Assembly (NCBI RefSeq): GCF_036785885.1
Contig: NC_092310.1
Span: forward strand, 2,108,001 to 2,172,000
DNA from: Coffea arabica
Lineage: Eukaryota > Streptophyta > Magnoliopsida > Gentianales > Rubiaceae
Direction: 5' to 3'
Length of the DNA stretch: 64,000 bases
Each line of letters opens with the position of its first letter. The stretch's first letter is position 1. The position numbers and the translations under genes were made by a program. Positions 48,003-59,539 of the stretch are shown here, piece by piece. The notes under the pieces are model-generated. The model made no database searches, had not been told where the DNA came from, and worked only from the letters and a program-made list of their open reading frames with translations.

Positions 48003-48115
48003 TATAAAAAAGTTCCAATGAATTCGACTCCAGTTACCATTCACCGCTCGCCAAAACAACGGGTCAAGATATGCTCCGGGATCATAGGCTCGAATTAAAA
48101 TTACATGTCACGTAC
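48003..48115 (-). mobile_element. Reverse-oriented SINE fragment of the same family
   Basis: ataaaaaagttccaatgaat followed by tcgactccagttaccattca is the reverse complement, with changes, of the tail of the SINE at 45908-46113. Only the 3' part is recognised. It sits where the two duplicates stop aligning well. Confidence 0.5.
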
Positions 48116-48579
48116 AGTTCAACCAACTTTAGGTGATCACTTTGTCTGGTTTAGTAAAACACCTCAGTGTTTGTTAGAAAGGTTTTGTCATCCATGCATC
48201 AAGAAACAGGATATTTTTTAATCAATGTTCACTTCTCAAGTTACTCTGTTCATGTCTCTTTGGGATCCAAATAGAAAAATATATATATATACAATAAAAT
48301 AGGGGGAAAAATCAAAGAAATCTTTGTCTTAGATATGGGTCAACCATATATAAATAATACTAGTTTAAGGGACTGGTGGATTATCCTCATAGACTATTTC
48401 TTGATAGACATGGAAGTAAAATAATTGTGTAAAGGTGGGCAGAATCCTGGAAGAGCACATGGAACTGAGATTCAATGTATAGATTGAAAAAGAGTTGTTG
48501 GTCAATGTTGTCGAAATAAATTACATTATTATATTACAAATTACAACTTAATGCTTTACAACTATATATAAGCAGGGAG

Positions 48580-48668
48580 CGAAGGATCGGTTGAATGGTT
48601 CAGCAGAGAAACGGTAAATCAGAGATTCCAAATTCAAACCTTCTCACTTATTAAAAAAAAAAAGACCT
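48580..48668 (+). mobile_element. SINE relic (copy 2 position)
   Basis: agggagcgaaggatcggttg leads to a box B-like aattcaaacc, then cttctcactta and an A-run, resembling 41510-41665 and 44985-45080. Confidence 0.4.
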
Positions 48669-48889
48669 ACGTCGAAGATTTGATCAGGATCAGGTCTAAT
48701 AGTAGACTATCGTACAAGTAGATGAATTCTAAATTTATTAACTTCACTTAATTGTGAAATAATTTATTTGTAGATCAGGTCTACAATCTTACATGGGAGG
48801 ATGTGGGATTGTTTTTTTCATTTTTTTTATTTTTCATGTCTATTTTTCAATTCTATGTGGCCGTTTGATGTGGTATTTGAAAATAAAAT

Positions 48890-51016
48890 TGGTTGCCAAC
48901 TTACAATTTTAGTGACCTTCTAAAATGGCTTGTTTACAAGAGAAAACATACCTACCAATACCCAAAAAAAAAAAAGTATTTAAACAAGATTTTAATGTTC
49001 TTGTGGGGTAAATTTTTAGTACACGGAATTGGAAATTATATATTTTCGTTCAAAGAAGTTGTCCTAATCTTGTTGCTAGCATTTATGTCGAAGTTGATAA
49101 ATTATTCAAACTTTGAATTACAATAAATATAGATGCAGATAAGAAGAACCTTTGCAGCCACATTCACATAGCAATTATTCATCGACTACTCAATAGAAAT
49201 TTAGCTGCTAAAAATTTAAGAAAAGTTGTAGGATAAGATTCTTAATTAATGTTTTATTTTTCTGGCTTGTTGCTGCCACGTTTATGCTGTCATAATTTCT
49301 TAATAAAAGTCGTGGGACCAAATATTGATGGCAACATTTTCGTAGAACATTTTTTTTAGGACATTTGAGGAAATATTTTTGGTAAAATTAGTGCAATTTT
49401 TTTTGTCAAAATAGTGTAAGTTTCAAATTTTACTTTTTTAAGGAATAGACAATAGATTGTCACGATATTTAAATTGCATTTCTCCTTGCCAATATCAAAA
49501 TTTTTATTTTTTTCAAGAATTTACTTTCCAAGAACAAGATAAAGAATACATTTTGCTCACTCATTCGTGCAGTCCTATTGAAGGAGTGGCAAGAATAAAT
49601 GCAGCAACAACCGCTTCAGATGATGAAGGATCAGATTCTATCTAGAAAATTAATGTATGTAAAATCAAAAGATAATTGAGAATTATATTCATAGAAAATG
49701 TAAAATTTTTTTGAGGAAACATGTCAACCCAAAGAAAGCCTTACGAAGAAATTAATTTCGACAGCAGGAACTCACCTGTCGAGATATAAAAATGTCTGGG
49801 GTATTATCCCCTAGTCCCACTCCGAAGTTGAAGTCAGTTACGGATCGAAAGTTATAAATAAAACCAATTGGATTGGAGTCTTTGCATATCATTTTCACAA
49901 ATAGTAGAAGGATATTTATAGTAGAAAAACCTATGAGAGGAATAATGAATTCTACTCCTCATCAACTGCAGTGTGACACTGTAGGACAGTGGTATCAAAA
50001 GTAGGGCTGGACAGGAGGGCGGTGGTGGTCATATCAACCTGCCATGTATTAATCAGTTTTGCCTGCGGGCGTCATACGTCAAGGTGAGTGACCATGCTCG
50101 AGAGTGAAATCGAATCGATAAATCGAAACAATACTCGTCTCGAGAAGGTGAGGATGAGATGCATGTTAGCGTTAAGGAGCCGAGGTAATTCGAAATAATT
50201 AAGGACCTTTTGCACCTATCTAATTCGAAATAATTAAGGACCTTTTGCATTTCGAAACTTTACTAATGTTCATTATATATCGACCTAAATTCCTAAGCAC
50301 CGTTGTTAAAGATTACAATAGAAAATTGCTTAAGTTTGGAACTGAAAACGTCTTTCAATTTTCATTCAACGCGCGCCAAAGCTTGTAACATATTTTTGCC
50401 ATTAAAAATCATAGTTGCATTTTATTTTCGGCAATCTTGACACAGCAATTCGACAAAATCACCAAAAAAAAAAAAAAAAAAAAAACTCATTTGAATTCGG
50501 TAACCTTGTCGGTGACATTTTTACCATACCATCAACTCTAAAGTAATTGACTGTCAATTATTGCCGTCCGCTCCAAGTCCAATAAGCAATTAACAAACAA
50601 ATAAAGTCACCAACTCTGGGGGGGCTTGACATTAAAAACACATGTTCTCGCTGTTGAAATGCATTAAACTAACAGTAAATTCAAGACATAAATATTACAT
50701 TACCTGATCCGAGAATAGCTGATATCTGAATAAATCATACACATGGCACCGTGTCATTTCCGTTATGGAACAAAATGACTAAACAAGAAATCGGTAGCGT
50801 ATTAAAGAAATGGTTTTGGTAGAAAAAAACAACTGAAAAGGACGCCTTTCTACTTTCTACTTTCTGCTCGCCGTTCTTGAATCCCATAACTGGCGCAAGA
50901 AAAAAGAGCCCATTTAATTTAATCAGTTAGCTATTAATTAAAACTCTAAGGTTTGACGTAAATAGAGTCAGAAAGATAGAAATTTTGTTGGGTTTTGAAG
51001 AAGAAGAAGAAGCAAA
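48890..51016. other. Intergenic, with the MTP promoter at its right end
   Basis: No coding exon was supported between 48890 and 50940. A direct repeat taattcgaaataattaagga (50187 and 50220 region) and an A-run (50463-50484) are visible. The last 70 bases before 51017 are the likely leader of the MTP gene, with a gaagaagaagaagaag tract just before the ATG. Confidence 0.45.
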
Positions 51017-54000
51017 ATGGACATGAGTAATGGCAATGGTGATGGTGATGTAAAGGAGTCTTTGTTGGCGGAGGGGAAGACTCAGCTGGGCGGAGCTGGG
51101 TGGCGCAGCCGGTTGTGCTCGGTGAATTCACTCAGGAATGAGTTTATCTCAAGGCTGCCTGATAAGGTCAGGGGTTGTGTTGATCTTGAGTCTTCTTCTC
51201 CTGTTGATCTCTCCAAAGCCTCTGGCTTGACTCAAGGTTTGTTTCTTCTTTCTTTCTGGGAATTTGAAATCTGTATCTTTGTGCTTCACTGCTTCTTTCA
51301 GAGTTCTTGAAGAAAGGTAAGTCCACAAACGGGGGGAAAATGGAAACTTGGATATATCTAAAGCTTAAATACTTGGAATTCAAAGCTGGGAGAGAATCTT
51401 TGGGAATAGGAATAAACTTTGGCTAAAACTTTAAGATTTGTTATGTGATTGTATGGCAAGATTCCTGGGAAAGAAGAAAATTTTCTAGGAAAGGGAATAA
51501 GAAGAAAAAAGATGCTAATTTTGGAATAATGTGTGTCTGGTTGTGTGTTTACAGAATTTAGTCCATGCATCTTGTCGTAGAAGATTTGATTAGGCATCGG
51601 ATTTGCAAGTTACCCTTTTTCTTTTTCAGGTTTTTGTCTTTTGGTCTTTCGGTCATATCTAAAGTTTCAGAATGGTGAATTGAACTTTTATAAAACTGTT
51701 CTTTTGTAAAAAGCAAAAACTAGAAGGGGAAAAAGTGTTTGCGCTAAGAAATTGCGCGACCATAGTGATGGATTCTTAACACAATCTTTGCCTAGACAGG
51801 AATTAGTTGTTTTTCTAGTAGATGATAGATTAGATGGATTCGAATTCACTTTCTTTATGGCTTTGCTTTTTCTTTTGGTCATGACCTTGCTCTAATGATG
51901 ATTGTAGTGCCAAACAATTTCATATTGCTTCATGTCAGTTGATGTCTTGTCTAGAGATAAGAAGGTTAAACAAATGGTTAAGGTTTATATACGTATACTG
52001 AACTTGCCAGCAGTAGCAGAAATTATTGAAAAAGTGGAACCTGTGACAAATCTTGAAAAGGGATGACAATGGGAAAAGAATGGAAAATCCTCATACAAGC
52101 ATGAGTTACAGATTCAGGAGGAGAGATTAAAACCAAGGTAAATCTGGATGACCGTTAATTGAGAGTCAATGGCTTTCTGGTCTGAATTGAGCTTCAGATG
52201 CATACCAAGCATCTTGTCATTAAGAATTCATTATGAATAAGCTGAATTTCCATTTTCACTTGTCATAAGTTCTTCCAAGCATCTTTCTGTTCTCTCTTTT
52301 TCTTTCCTTGTATGTTGGATTACCCTATGAACTTGGAGTAGATGTCATCACAATGATGGCAGAATCTTGTGCCATGGAATCCGTTAACATAATCTGGCAG
52401 AAGGCCCTACAGAGGAAATTAACTGAAAAGAAAAAACCGAAAGATTTGCACTCTGCTTTTAGTATCACTTTTGTCAACAGCTTGTCTTTTCTTTTATTTT
52501 TTGCTTCTGCTTCCTTATATCTGGTCCTTTCCATAATCTGAGAATCCCAAAATGTAGGAGAAAAGGATTACTATGAGAGCCAATTTGCCAACTTAAAATC
52601 TTTTGAGGAGGTTGACGCTATAGTGGCATCTGACAGACTTGATGAGGATGATGTGGAAGAACAATCCAAACAAGAACGAGCTATGAGAATCTCTAACTAT
52701 GCAAATATTGTGCTGCTTCTATTAAAGGTGACATCTTGCTACTTAATGATGAACTTTGTCTGAAGTTACCTAGCACAATGTAAATCATTTCCAATGTCAG
52801 TCTCCAATAGGATTTCAATTTTTGCATTGGTTAAAAGGTGTTCATTTAGGGCTTTATGCTGTACAATTTGCTGATTGGCATTTCATTTCAATTCAAATGC
52901 TACATGGCTGAAATTATTTGAATTAAAATGTCTATCCTAAATAAATCTATTTTGGAAGAACTTGTGAAGAAATGTTGACATTATGTGTTAGAATGGGTCG
53001 CAATTTGTTTTGCACGTTTGGCTTGTGATTTTTGGTGATAGGAACTTTATGCTTCTGATTACTCCCTGGTCCGTCTTGGACTACATATCACCTAGAAGGA
53101 GTATGGTACAAGCATTAATATGAGATCTCTAAGGGATGAGAAAGTATTCTGTCAAGGCAAGGCTGGTGGGAGTTCTTTGATGAGAAGTGAGATTACCGTA
53201 GCAGGTGATAGTGCACAGCAAGCATGTGAAGCGATGAGCCCCTTGCTTGAAGAGGATTTATCATACTTATGATCTTTTCAAAGATGTGAAGCGGACATCT
53301 AAATTGATGTCTTAACCAGTGAGAGGGTGCCTTTGATCCAAATCATTACAGCTCAAATGTCAGTGCAAAGAAACTTGGACTTTTATCTACATTGGGAAGG
53401 GCAAGCACCCTGAAGACTTCTCCTGAGGTCAATGTGCTATTGAAGCCTTAGCCATAACTACCAAAGAATGGTTCCAAACACTTTTGGACTTTCTTTTCCA
53501 GCATCTCGACTTGTTTAATTCTATGACTATTTGACCTTCCTTTCTGATAAAGACAAAGAAAAGAAGTCTGTAAGTGAGAGTCCTATTGCAGACATCATTC
53601 TGACATCTTATATCCAACTCTTTTTTTCCCCCCAATATGCAAGGAAGTAATGGTTGATTAATTTGTTCAACTACCAATGGTGAATCAATATTGTGCTTGT
53701 ATAATACTCAATAACTAGATCAGGATATTAACACACTATTTTTGACTTATGTGGAAATTCCTAAACACAACAGAATATCAACATTAATCATGCACTCTGG
53801 GCATTCAGTATTTTTTCTTCTAATCTCAGCAGTTCCTTCTGCTACTACCTGCAGATTTTGCTAGTACCTGTAATTTCTCGATCACTACCTAATTGTCTCC
53901 AAAAGGCTCCTATCCTTATGATTAATACCAGCTTCTCTTTAACAAAGATGAATTTTCTTTACTTGCATAATGCCAGTGGTTCGTGTAGGAGCACCTGGTG

Positions 54001-56103
54001 CTGGAAGTCAAGCACATGCCTGTTGCGGGATTTGGTTTTTGTTCGTAATAAAGTAGGAGTACTGAAGGTTCATTTATTTGACCTAAGACCTGTAAATGCA
54101 TCCAGAAGTCCACTTAAGCCATTTGTCTCTTGCAATGCATAAAGGGATGGAGGTTGCAAACATGAATACTTCCATTGTCTTTGTCGGGTTTCAAGAACAA
54201 AAGGAGCTTATTATCTATTCTGTAAAATAAAATTGTCTTGATTGTCTATTTTGCAGGCTTTGTTCCATAAGGTCTTGAGATAATATGATGTTGTTGGAAC
54301 TATATCTGACACAAACACAATTACAGATATATGCAACTGTGGAGAGTCGGTCCCTGGCAATTGCTGCATCAACACTTGATTCATTGCTCGATCTGATGGC
54401 TGGTGGCATACTGTGGCTAACTCACCTGTCTATGAAGAGCATAAACATTTACAAGTATCCCATTGGCAAATTGAGGGTCCAGCCTGTGGGCATAATTATT
54501 TTTGCTGCCATCATGGCAACACTTGGTACGTCCTCATCTAACTTTCCTTTATATCGTTCATGACTCACGAGGTTCATGTTGCTGTTATAATTCCTCCCAG
54601 TTGGTCAGTTGAAGCTCTAAGATTCCATAGAAAAACGAGGAGCAACCAAGAAAAAATTAACGCTAATATCTTTATGAATATCATTGCATTAAATTCACTC
54701 ATTAAAGTAATAATAAACAAGAGTTTCATGTTTAATACATTTCATTGAGGTTATCCTTGTGAAATCATGTTGTGTATTTGGTTATAGGTTTTCAGGTGTT
54801 GGTCCAGGCTGTAGAACAACTAGTTGAAGATAAACCTTCTGCAAAGATGACCCACGATCAGCTAGTGTGGTTGTACTCTATCATGATAACTGCCACTGTG
54901 GTGAAACTTGCTCTCTGGGTTTACTGCAAAAGCTCTAGAAATGAGATTGTCCGTGCATATGCGAAGGTATTTAAACTGTCTTTGACTGTACTCTTTTCTT
55001 TTCTTTTGAGCAAATTCCCTGACTTGTTTGAGTACCACTTTTCAGGACCACTATTTTGATGTGGTAACAAATGTGGTAGGACTGGTTGCAGCAATACTTG
55101 GTGATACGTTCTACTGGTGGATTGATCCTGCTGGTGCCATTGTTCTTGCTCTTTATACAATCACCAATTGGTCTGGGACTGTACTAGAAAATGCTGGTAG
55201 ACTGTCTAACGAATTTCTCCTACTTAAGACGCATTTTTCTTCTGTGCCACCTGTAGAATAAGATAGAAATGTTAGCTTTAGTATGAGTTGAATTCAAACA
55301 CCCACAATTCATTGATATTCTTTGTTAGCAAAAGAACTATCACTGGACAAGCAAGTGATAGTCATTGTCACTCATCCTTCTTAGCTTCTTGGACTTTTGT
55401 TTCTTGTACGAGGGTAGCCAACTCTAGAAAGTTAGAATCTAGAGATCATCCTTGCAAGTAATTTTATTGCTTATCATAATCTATTATTTATCTATGGTGA
55501 GCAATGTATCCCCTTCCATAGGAAATGACTCTTTGATGAGATCATTTGAGTAAAAATTTTGCAGCACTGTCTGTTATTCCAGATGTTGAGAGTGAAAATT
55601 GAACTGTTTAGTCAATATCACTCTGAACATGTTTTTTGAGAAGAAATCCTTATCCTGATATGGGGTTTCTTAATGCAGTGTCACTAGTGGGACAATCTGC
55701 CCCTCCTGAAATGCTGCAGAAGTTGACATACCTTTCCCTCAGACATCCTCAAGTGAAGCGGATTGACACTGTCCGGGCATACACTTTTGGCGCCCTGTAC
55801 TTTGTTGAGGTTGGTCATTTACAAGTCATCTCGCATTGTGAACTAGCTTCATTGGTTTTGTAATTTCCTTTGTCCTCCCGATTAATTTTGTCGAATCTTT
55901 TGTCTGCCTGTTGATGAAAACAGGTTGACATTGAACTCCCGGAAGATTTGCCATTGAAGGAGGCACATACGATTGGGGAGACCCTGCAAATCAAGCTTGA
56001 GAAACTTCCTGAAGTTGAACGTGCGTTTGTCCATCTTGACTTTGAATGTACACACAAACCTGAGCACTCTATTCTCAGCAGGCTCCCCAGCACCGACCCG
56101 TGA
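51017..56103 (+). CDS. MTP10: Metal tolerance protein, Mn-CDF group (MTP10-like)
   Basis: Seven exons, 51017-51236, 52558-52727, 54327-54525, 54788-54966, 55046-55196, 55679-55809 and 55924-56103, join in frame to 409 aa. This cation diffusion facilitator exports Mn2+ (and related ions) from the cytosol to a compartment in exchange for protons. The Mn-CDF signature DxxxD appears twice: DSLLD (148-152) in helix 2 and DHYFD (257-261) in helix 5. [18 protein letters not shown], the [16 protein letters not shown] helix and [14 protein letters not shown] are membrane-segment landmarks. The cytosolic C-terminal domain starts near [15 protein letters not shown] and ends with [11 protein letters not shown] and HKPEHSIL. 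The sequence is closer to Arabidopsis MTP10/MTP9 than to MTP8 or MTP11 (from memory). Intron 2 is long (1.6 kb). A broken copy lies at 39150-40020 and a copied exon 3 piece at 57306-58060. Confidence 0.93.
53120..53272 (+). other. Fifty-codon open frame inside MTP intron 2, unknown
   Basis: The frame starts [17 protein letters not shown] and ends LLEEDLSYL before TGA. Its composition looks more protein-like than the surrounding intron, and the next 200 bases continue less AT-rich. It may be a fossil gene fragment inserted into the intron. No family was recognised and it is not proposed as a gene. Confidence 0.2.
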
Positions 56104-57197
56104 ATTTTCAGTTCGTGAAGTTAATCAGGGACAGGTCCTTTGGAAAGATCAATAGTAGCTTTAGAATCATCAAAAATAGCGTTCTGGTTGAGTGTCAAGG
56201 ATCTTTCAAACATTGTGAAAGATGTTTTGGGCTGAAAGCGTGATTTGAATTTTTTCATCGGAGTCGCAGCAAATGGCTTTATAACTAGAAAAATTCCCGG
56301 CTTGAAGCATGGTTTTTAAAGTGGAAATGGCAGGCAATGCAGGTCCTGCCTTTCTCTTTCCATCTAGATCTCTACCATAGCAGTTTTGCTTCGATAGCTG
56401 GCCATATTGAAAGAGAATCTTGTACAATGAGTTGGCTACCAAAACCCGGAATCAGAATCTTGAGTGCAGTCTTGAATTGGAGCTTGCAATACTTTTTTTT
56501 TCGGATACGATAAATTATATTCTAGACCTACTCTTACACCAAAGGGAAAGAGTGGACCCAAGAAGGTCAATGAGGAACTCGGAGGGGATTGAACAACCAT
56601 CAAATTAGAAGGGTGTCTTTGTATCTGCTAGTGAAATTTTCACAAAATTTTGAATAAGAATGCAAGTCAAGGGATTCGATCCTTTAACCTACATCTAAGG
56701 TCAATTACTTCTAAAGTAGTTGGTTTGGAACTTGCAATACTCTTCATGCTTTCTCTCAACATTAATAGTTACCTATCCTGGATTACTTTTGGATTGTGAT
56801 TTTTTGCAGAAAAATTTTTATATTTTTTGTGAACATATTTTTCAATCATTTTTTTACTTCACATGCATTAAATAATTATAGTACATTCTTCTACAAAAAG
56901 TCCTAAAAACAGCAATCGAAACGGTAAATTCTGAGGTAAAGCTACATGCCGACAAGATTTAGTCATTTAGATCGATAGAAATGTCAGTCACTTTCAAAAC
57001 TCAATGACTGCTATTTCCTTCTCCAATATCGAAAGCGTGTCCATTTACGTTATTGAAAGGTCACAACTCTAAGCCCATAAGCAAGGAAGGCGTGGTTTGA
57101 GGCGTTGTTCAGAAATAGCGCCTTCAAGTTGGTTAGGCAGGAATCAACATTCCAGAATAAGCTTGGGGCTATTCAAGTGAAGAAAGTATATAAATCA
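56104..57197. other. 3' flank of the MTP gene
   Basis: Probably 3' untranslated region at its start, then intergenic. A SINE-like patch with gaccttggagggattgaac-type words occurs near 56540-56620 (aactcggaggggattgaaca), but ends were not found. No gene was supported. Confidence 0.4.
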
Positions 57198-57310
57198 CTA
57201 AGAAAAATATCCCCAAATTCATGGAGCCCTTCATTCAGAACATGGATATGTACATACGTATTAAAGCACGAAACCTAAAGCTTGGAAGACGGATTGTTGC
57301 TTTCCTCCCT
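57198..57310. repeat. 113-bp duplicated segment, left copy
   Basis: Matches 58797-58909 from ctaagaaaaatatccccaaa to gctttcctccct with about four base differences. The right copy continues into ttagctgcag; the left copy breaks exactly at cctccct and joins the MTP exon fragment, where ccct is shared by both sources (microhomology). Confidence 0.85.
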
Positions 57311-58060
57311 GGCAATTGCTGCATCAACACCTATGTTTTCAGAACCGGACTGGATAGCGACTCGGCCGAGGTCAGGGGTCAGGGGTCAATGGGTTTGATC
57401 GGGGGTCGATAGGGGTCGAACCGGATGATGTCATAAATAAAAATTATTTAAAAATTAAAATATTATATATATAATATTTAATAATATGTTGATATTAATA
57501 AAGGTATATTCATATATATTTGATGTTTCAAATATATTTAATAAGAAAATACAAAGAAATTAGAACAATCAAGTAGCAATTTATATTATTTAATAAATAT
57601 TAATAAGTTTAGAATTAAAATTATGAATTAAATTGAAAAATAACATCAAATTTTAGGATAATATTTATAAAGTATCAAATATTTGAGGTATATCAATAAG
57701 TTTTAATAATTTAGGGGGTCAAAACATAATATTAAAAATTTTGAATTTTTTTTAAAAAAAAACACTGTTGAACCGGAAAAATCGGGTTTTTTCCGGTCAA
57801 ATCCGGTTTTTGACCGACTTTGACCGGGTTTTAAATTCCCGATTTTTTAGTATGACTCGGACCGACTATCTGGCCGGTTCTCGGTTCAACCGGTTCGACC
57901 GGCCGATCCGGTCCGAGTTTCAAAACAGAGATCAACACTTGATTCATTGCTCGATCTGATGGCTGGTGGCATACTGTGGCTAACTCACCTGTCTACGAAG
58001 AGCATAAACATTTACAAGTATCCCATTGGCAAATTGAGGGTCCAGCCTGTGGGCATAATT
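57306..58060 (+). pseudogene. Copied piece of MTP exon 3, split by an hAT MITE
   Basis: Bases 57306-57330 plus 57939-58060 reproduce 54351-54497 of the MTP gene (tccctggcaattgctgcatc ... gtgggcataatt). I see one substitution, ctatgaag versus ctacgaag, over about 147 bp. It covers the DSLLD metal-site helix but has no splice partners. The near identity implies a recent copy. An hAT element interrupts it. Confidence 0.88.
57331..57930. mobile_element. hAT MITE, 600 bp
   Basis: Exact 8-bp flanks atcaacac (57323-57330 and 57931-57938); the original MTP exon has this word once, which proves the insertion boundaries. TIRs: ctatgttttcagaaccgga and the reverse complement of the right end, ctctgttttgaaactcgga. 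Both arms are rich in ccggtt/aaccgg words around an AT-rich core. Non-autonomous. Confidence 0.92.
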
Positions 58061-58796
58061 GAAACCATCAATGTTTGTTGGGCAAAATTTGAAGGAGTCC
58101 GACATTTTTTAATGGGTGGCCCACCCATTACACGGCCACAATGGGTGGCCGTGTAACCAACCCATCATTACACCCCTTATGCAACTCCGTTGGAGTTGCT
58201 CTAAGAGATACTTGAGACTTCATACTTTCTTGTTTTTATTTTGTGAATAGTTACTTTATATAAACTGATTCATCATTGTCAATAAGCTTTACTTATATAC
58301 ACAATGAACTTTATCTTGTTGTTTTGTTGTTCTTTACTTACGTACCCCTATTAGTTTTTTTTCTAATATAATTTAATTAAGAATAAAGGAAACAAGAATA
58401 ATATATGTTTTTTTGTAGAAAAGGAACTAATTGGTTGTTTTCTTTACAGCTTTAATAACAATTAGTTAAATGCAAGAAAAAATAAATTATTAAAGGCACT
58501 AATTGGTTTTTTCCTTGAAACTTTAGTAACAATTAGCTAAATGTTAAAAAAATTATTCCATAGGAAATAGAAAAAAAGAAAATTTTTATGTAAGCAAATG
58601 CTAGATGGAAACAATTCTAGTTCTTATTGAATTCTTCTCTCATTCAAACAAAGAATTTGGAATTTTAAATGAATTGTGTATCAATTCTGTGCATTTCCCA
58701 AACAAAAGAATTCCAATATATTGAAATTCCAATTCCTAGAATTATAATTCTATAGAATTCCAATTCCAATTCCAATTCTGTAGAACAAAACGCACC
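58061..58796. other. Palindrome-rich filler, probably MITE sequence
   Basis: Contains several hairpins: aatgggtggcccacccatt (58111-58129), acacggccac/tggccgtgt (58131-58155) and caactccgttggagttg (58183-58199). Near 58730-58785 there are mirrored aattccaatt and attctatagaattcc words. It ends gttgtagaacaaaacgcacc-like just before the right copy of the 113-bp repeat. No gene was seen; element boundaries are unclear. Confidence 0.45.
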
Positions 58797-58909
58797 CTAA
58801 GAAAAATATCCCCAAATTCATGGAGCCCTTCATTCAGAACATGGATATGTACATATGTATTAAAGCACGAAACCTAAAGCTTGGAAGATGGTTTGCTGCT
58901 TTCCTCCCT
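58797..58909. repeat. 113-bp duplicated segment, right (likely original) copy
   Basis: Partner of 57198-57310. It probably is the original, because its right edge runs smoothly into sequence that forms an open frame on the minus strand (58874-59137). Confidence 0.8.
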
Positions 58910-59488
58910 TAGCTGCAGTTCGAGATGATCATGTTCTTCCCTCCTGCCTTGATGACTTCTTTTACCCCTTTCGTTGCTTTCATTTCCTACCTCCATTTTG
59001 TCATTCAGTTCATCAGGATCGAGTATTTGCATAGGAAACAATATTGAAATGGTTATTCTGGGAAGAAACTCCTTAAAGCAACTATTTGTAGTTTCCAAGG
59101 CTACTACATCTTGCAAGAACCAAACAGAATTTGAATGCTATGGTGACTGGAGCTTGCCTTACTATTAACAAAACGAATACGAACAGGAATAACACACTCT
59201 TTCCAATTTTTTTGGGTGCAAGTCATTGATAACAATATTGTAGCCAGTTATGCAGATTTATCCAAATAGCTGGTTGAATAAATAAGAATTATGGATCCCA
59301 AAACCCCTTAATCATACCATGCTTTTGCTCATAGCAATTAAACCAACCTTTTCTCTGGCTTTGCCTGGAGGATGCTGCTTCTTCTGTGGTCCGGTTTCCA
59401 CTTTAAGTGCATATGCTGGACAGTATAACTCTCCCTGTCCCACTTCATCTGCTGATGAAGATTCAGAATTCCTCTTGGCTTCTGTCAT
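58874..59488 (-). CDS. Possible two-exon hypothetical gene, unrecognised
   Basis: Two minus-strand frames look coding by composition. Upstream, an ATG at 59488 begins MTEAKRNSESSSADE and continues through ELYCPAYALKVETGPQKK to a stop at 59312. Downstream, after an acceptor-like CCATAG (59140-59138), the frame reads HSNSVWFLQDVVALETT, is hydrophilic after LDPDELNDKMEV, and stops at 58874. Splicing from AAG|GTTGGT (exon end 59348) to the second frame would keep phase 0. No family was recognised. More exons may lie upstream. The acceptor's pyrimidine tract is weak, so this could equally be a decayed gene. Confidence 0.3.
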
Positions 59489-59539
59489 TTCTATCTTTGC
59501 TTTTCTTTTTCTGTATTCCTTGCATAAAAACTACCATGA

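Larger units (their letters stand above)
45530..48890. repeat. Tandem segmental duplication, copy 2
   Basis: Partner of 41680-45440. It lacks the Stowaway MITE and the defensin exon 1, and has gained a SINE at 45908-46113 and a SINE fragment near 48003. The G-run (42764-42776) and the intron MITE of copy 1 are also missing here. Confidence 0.75.
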
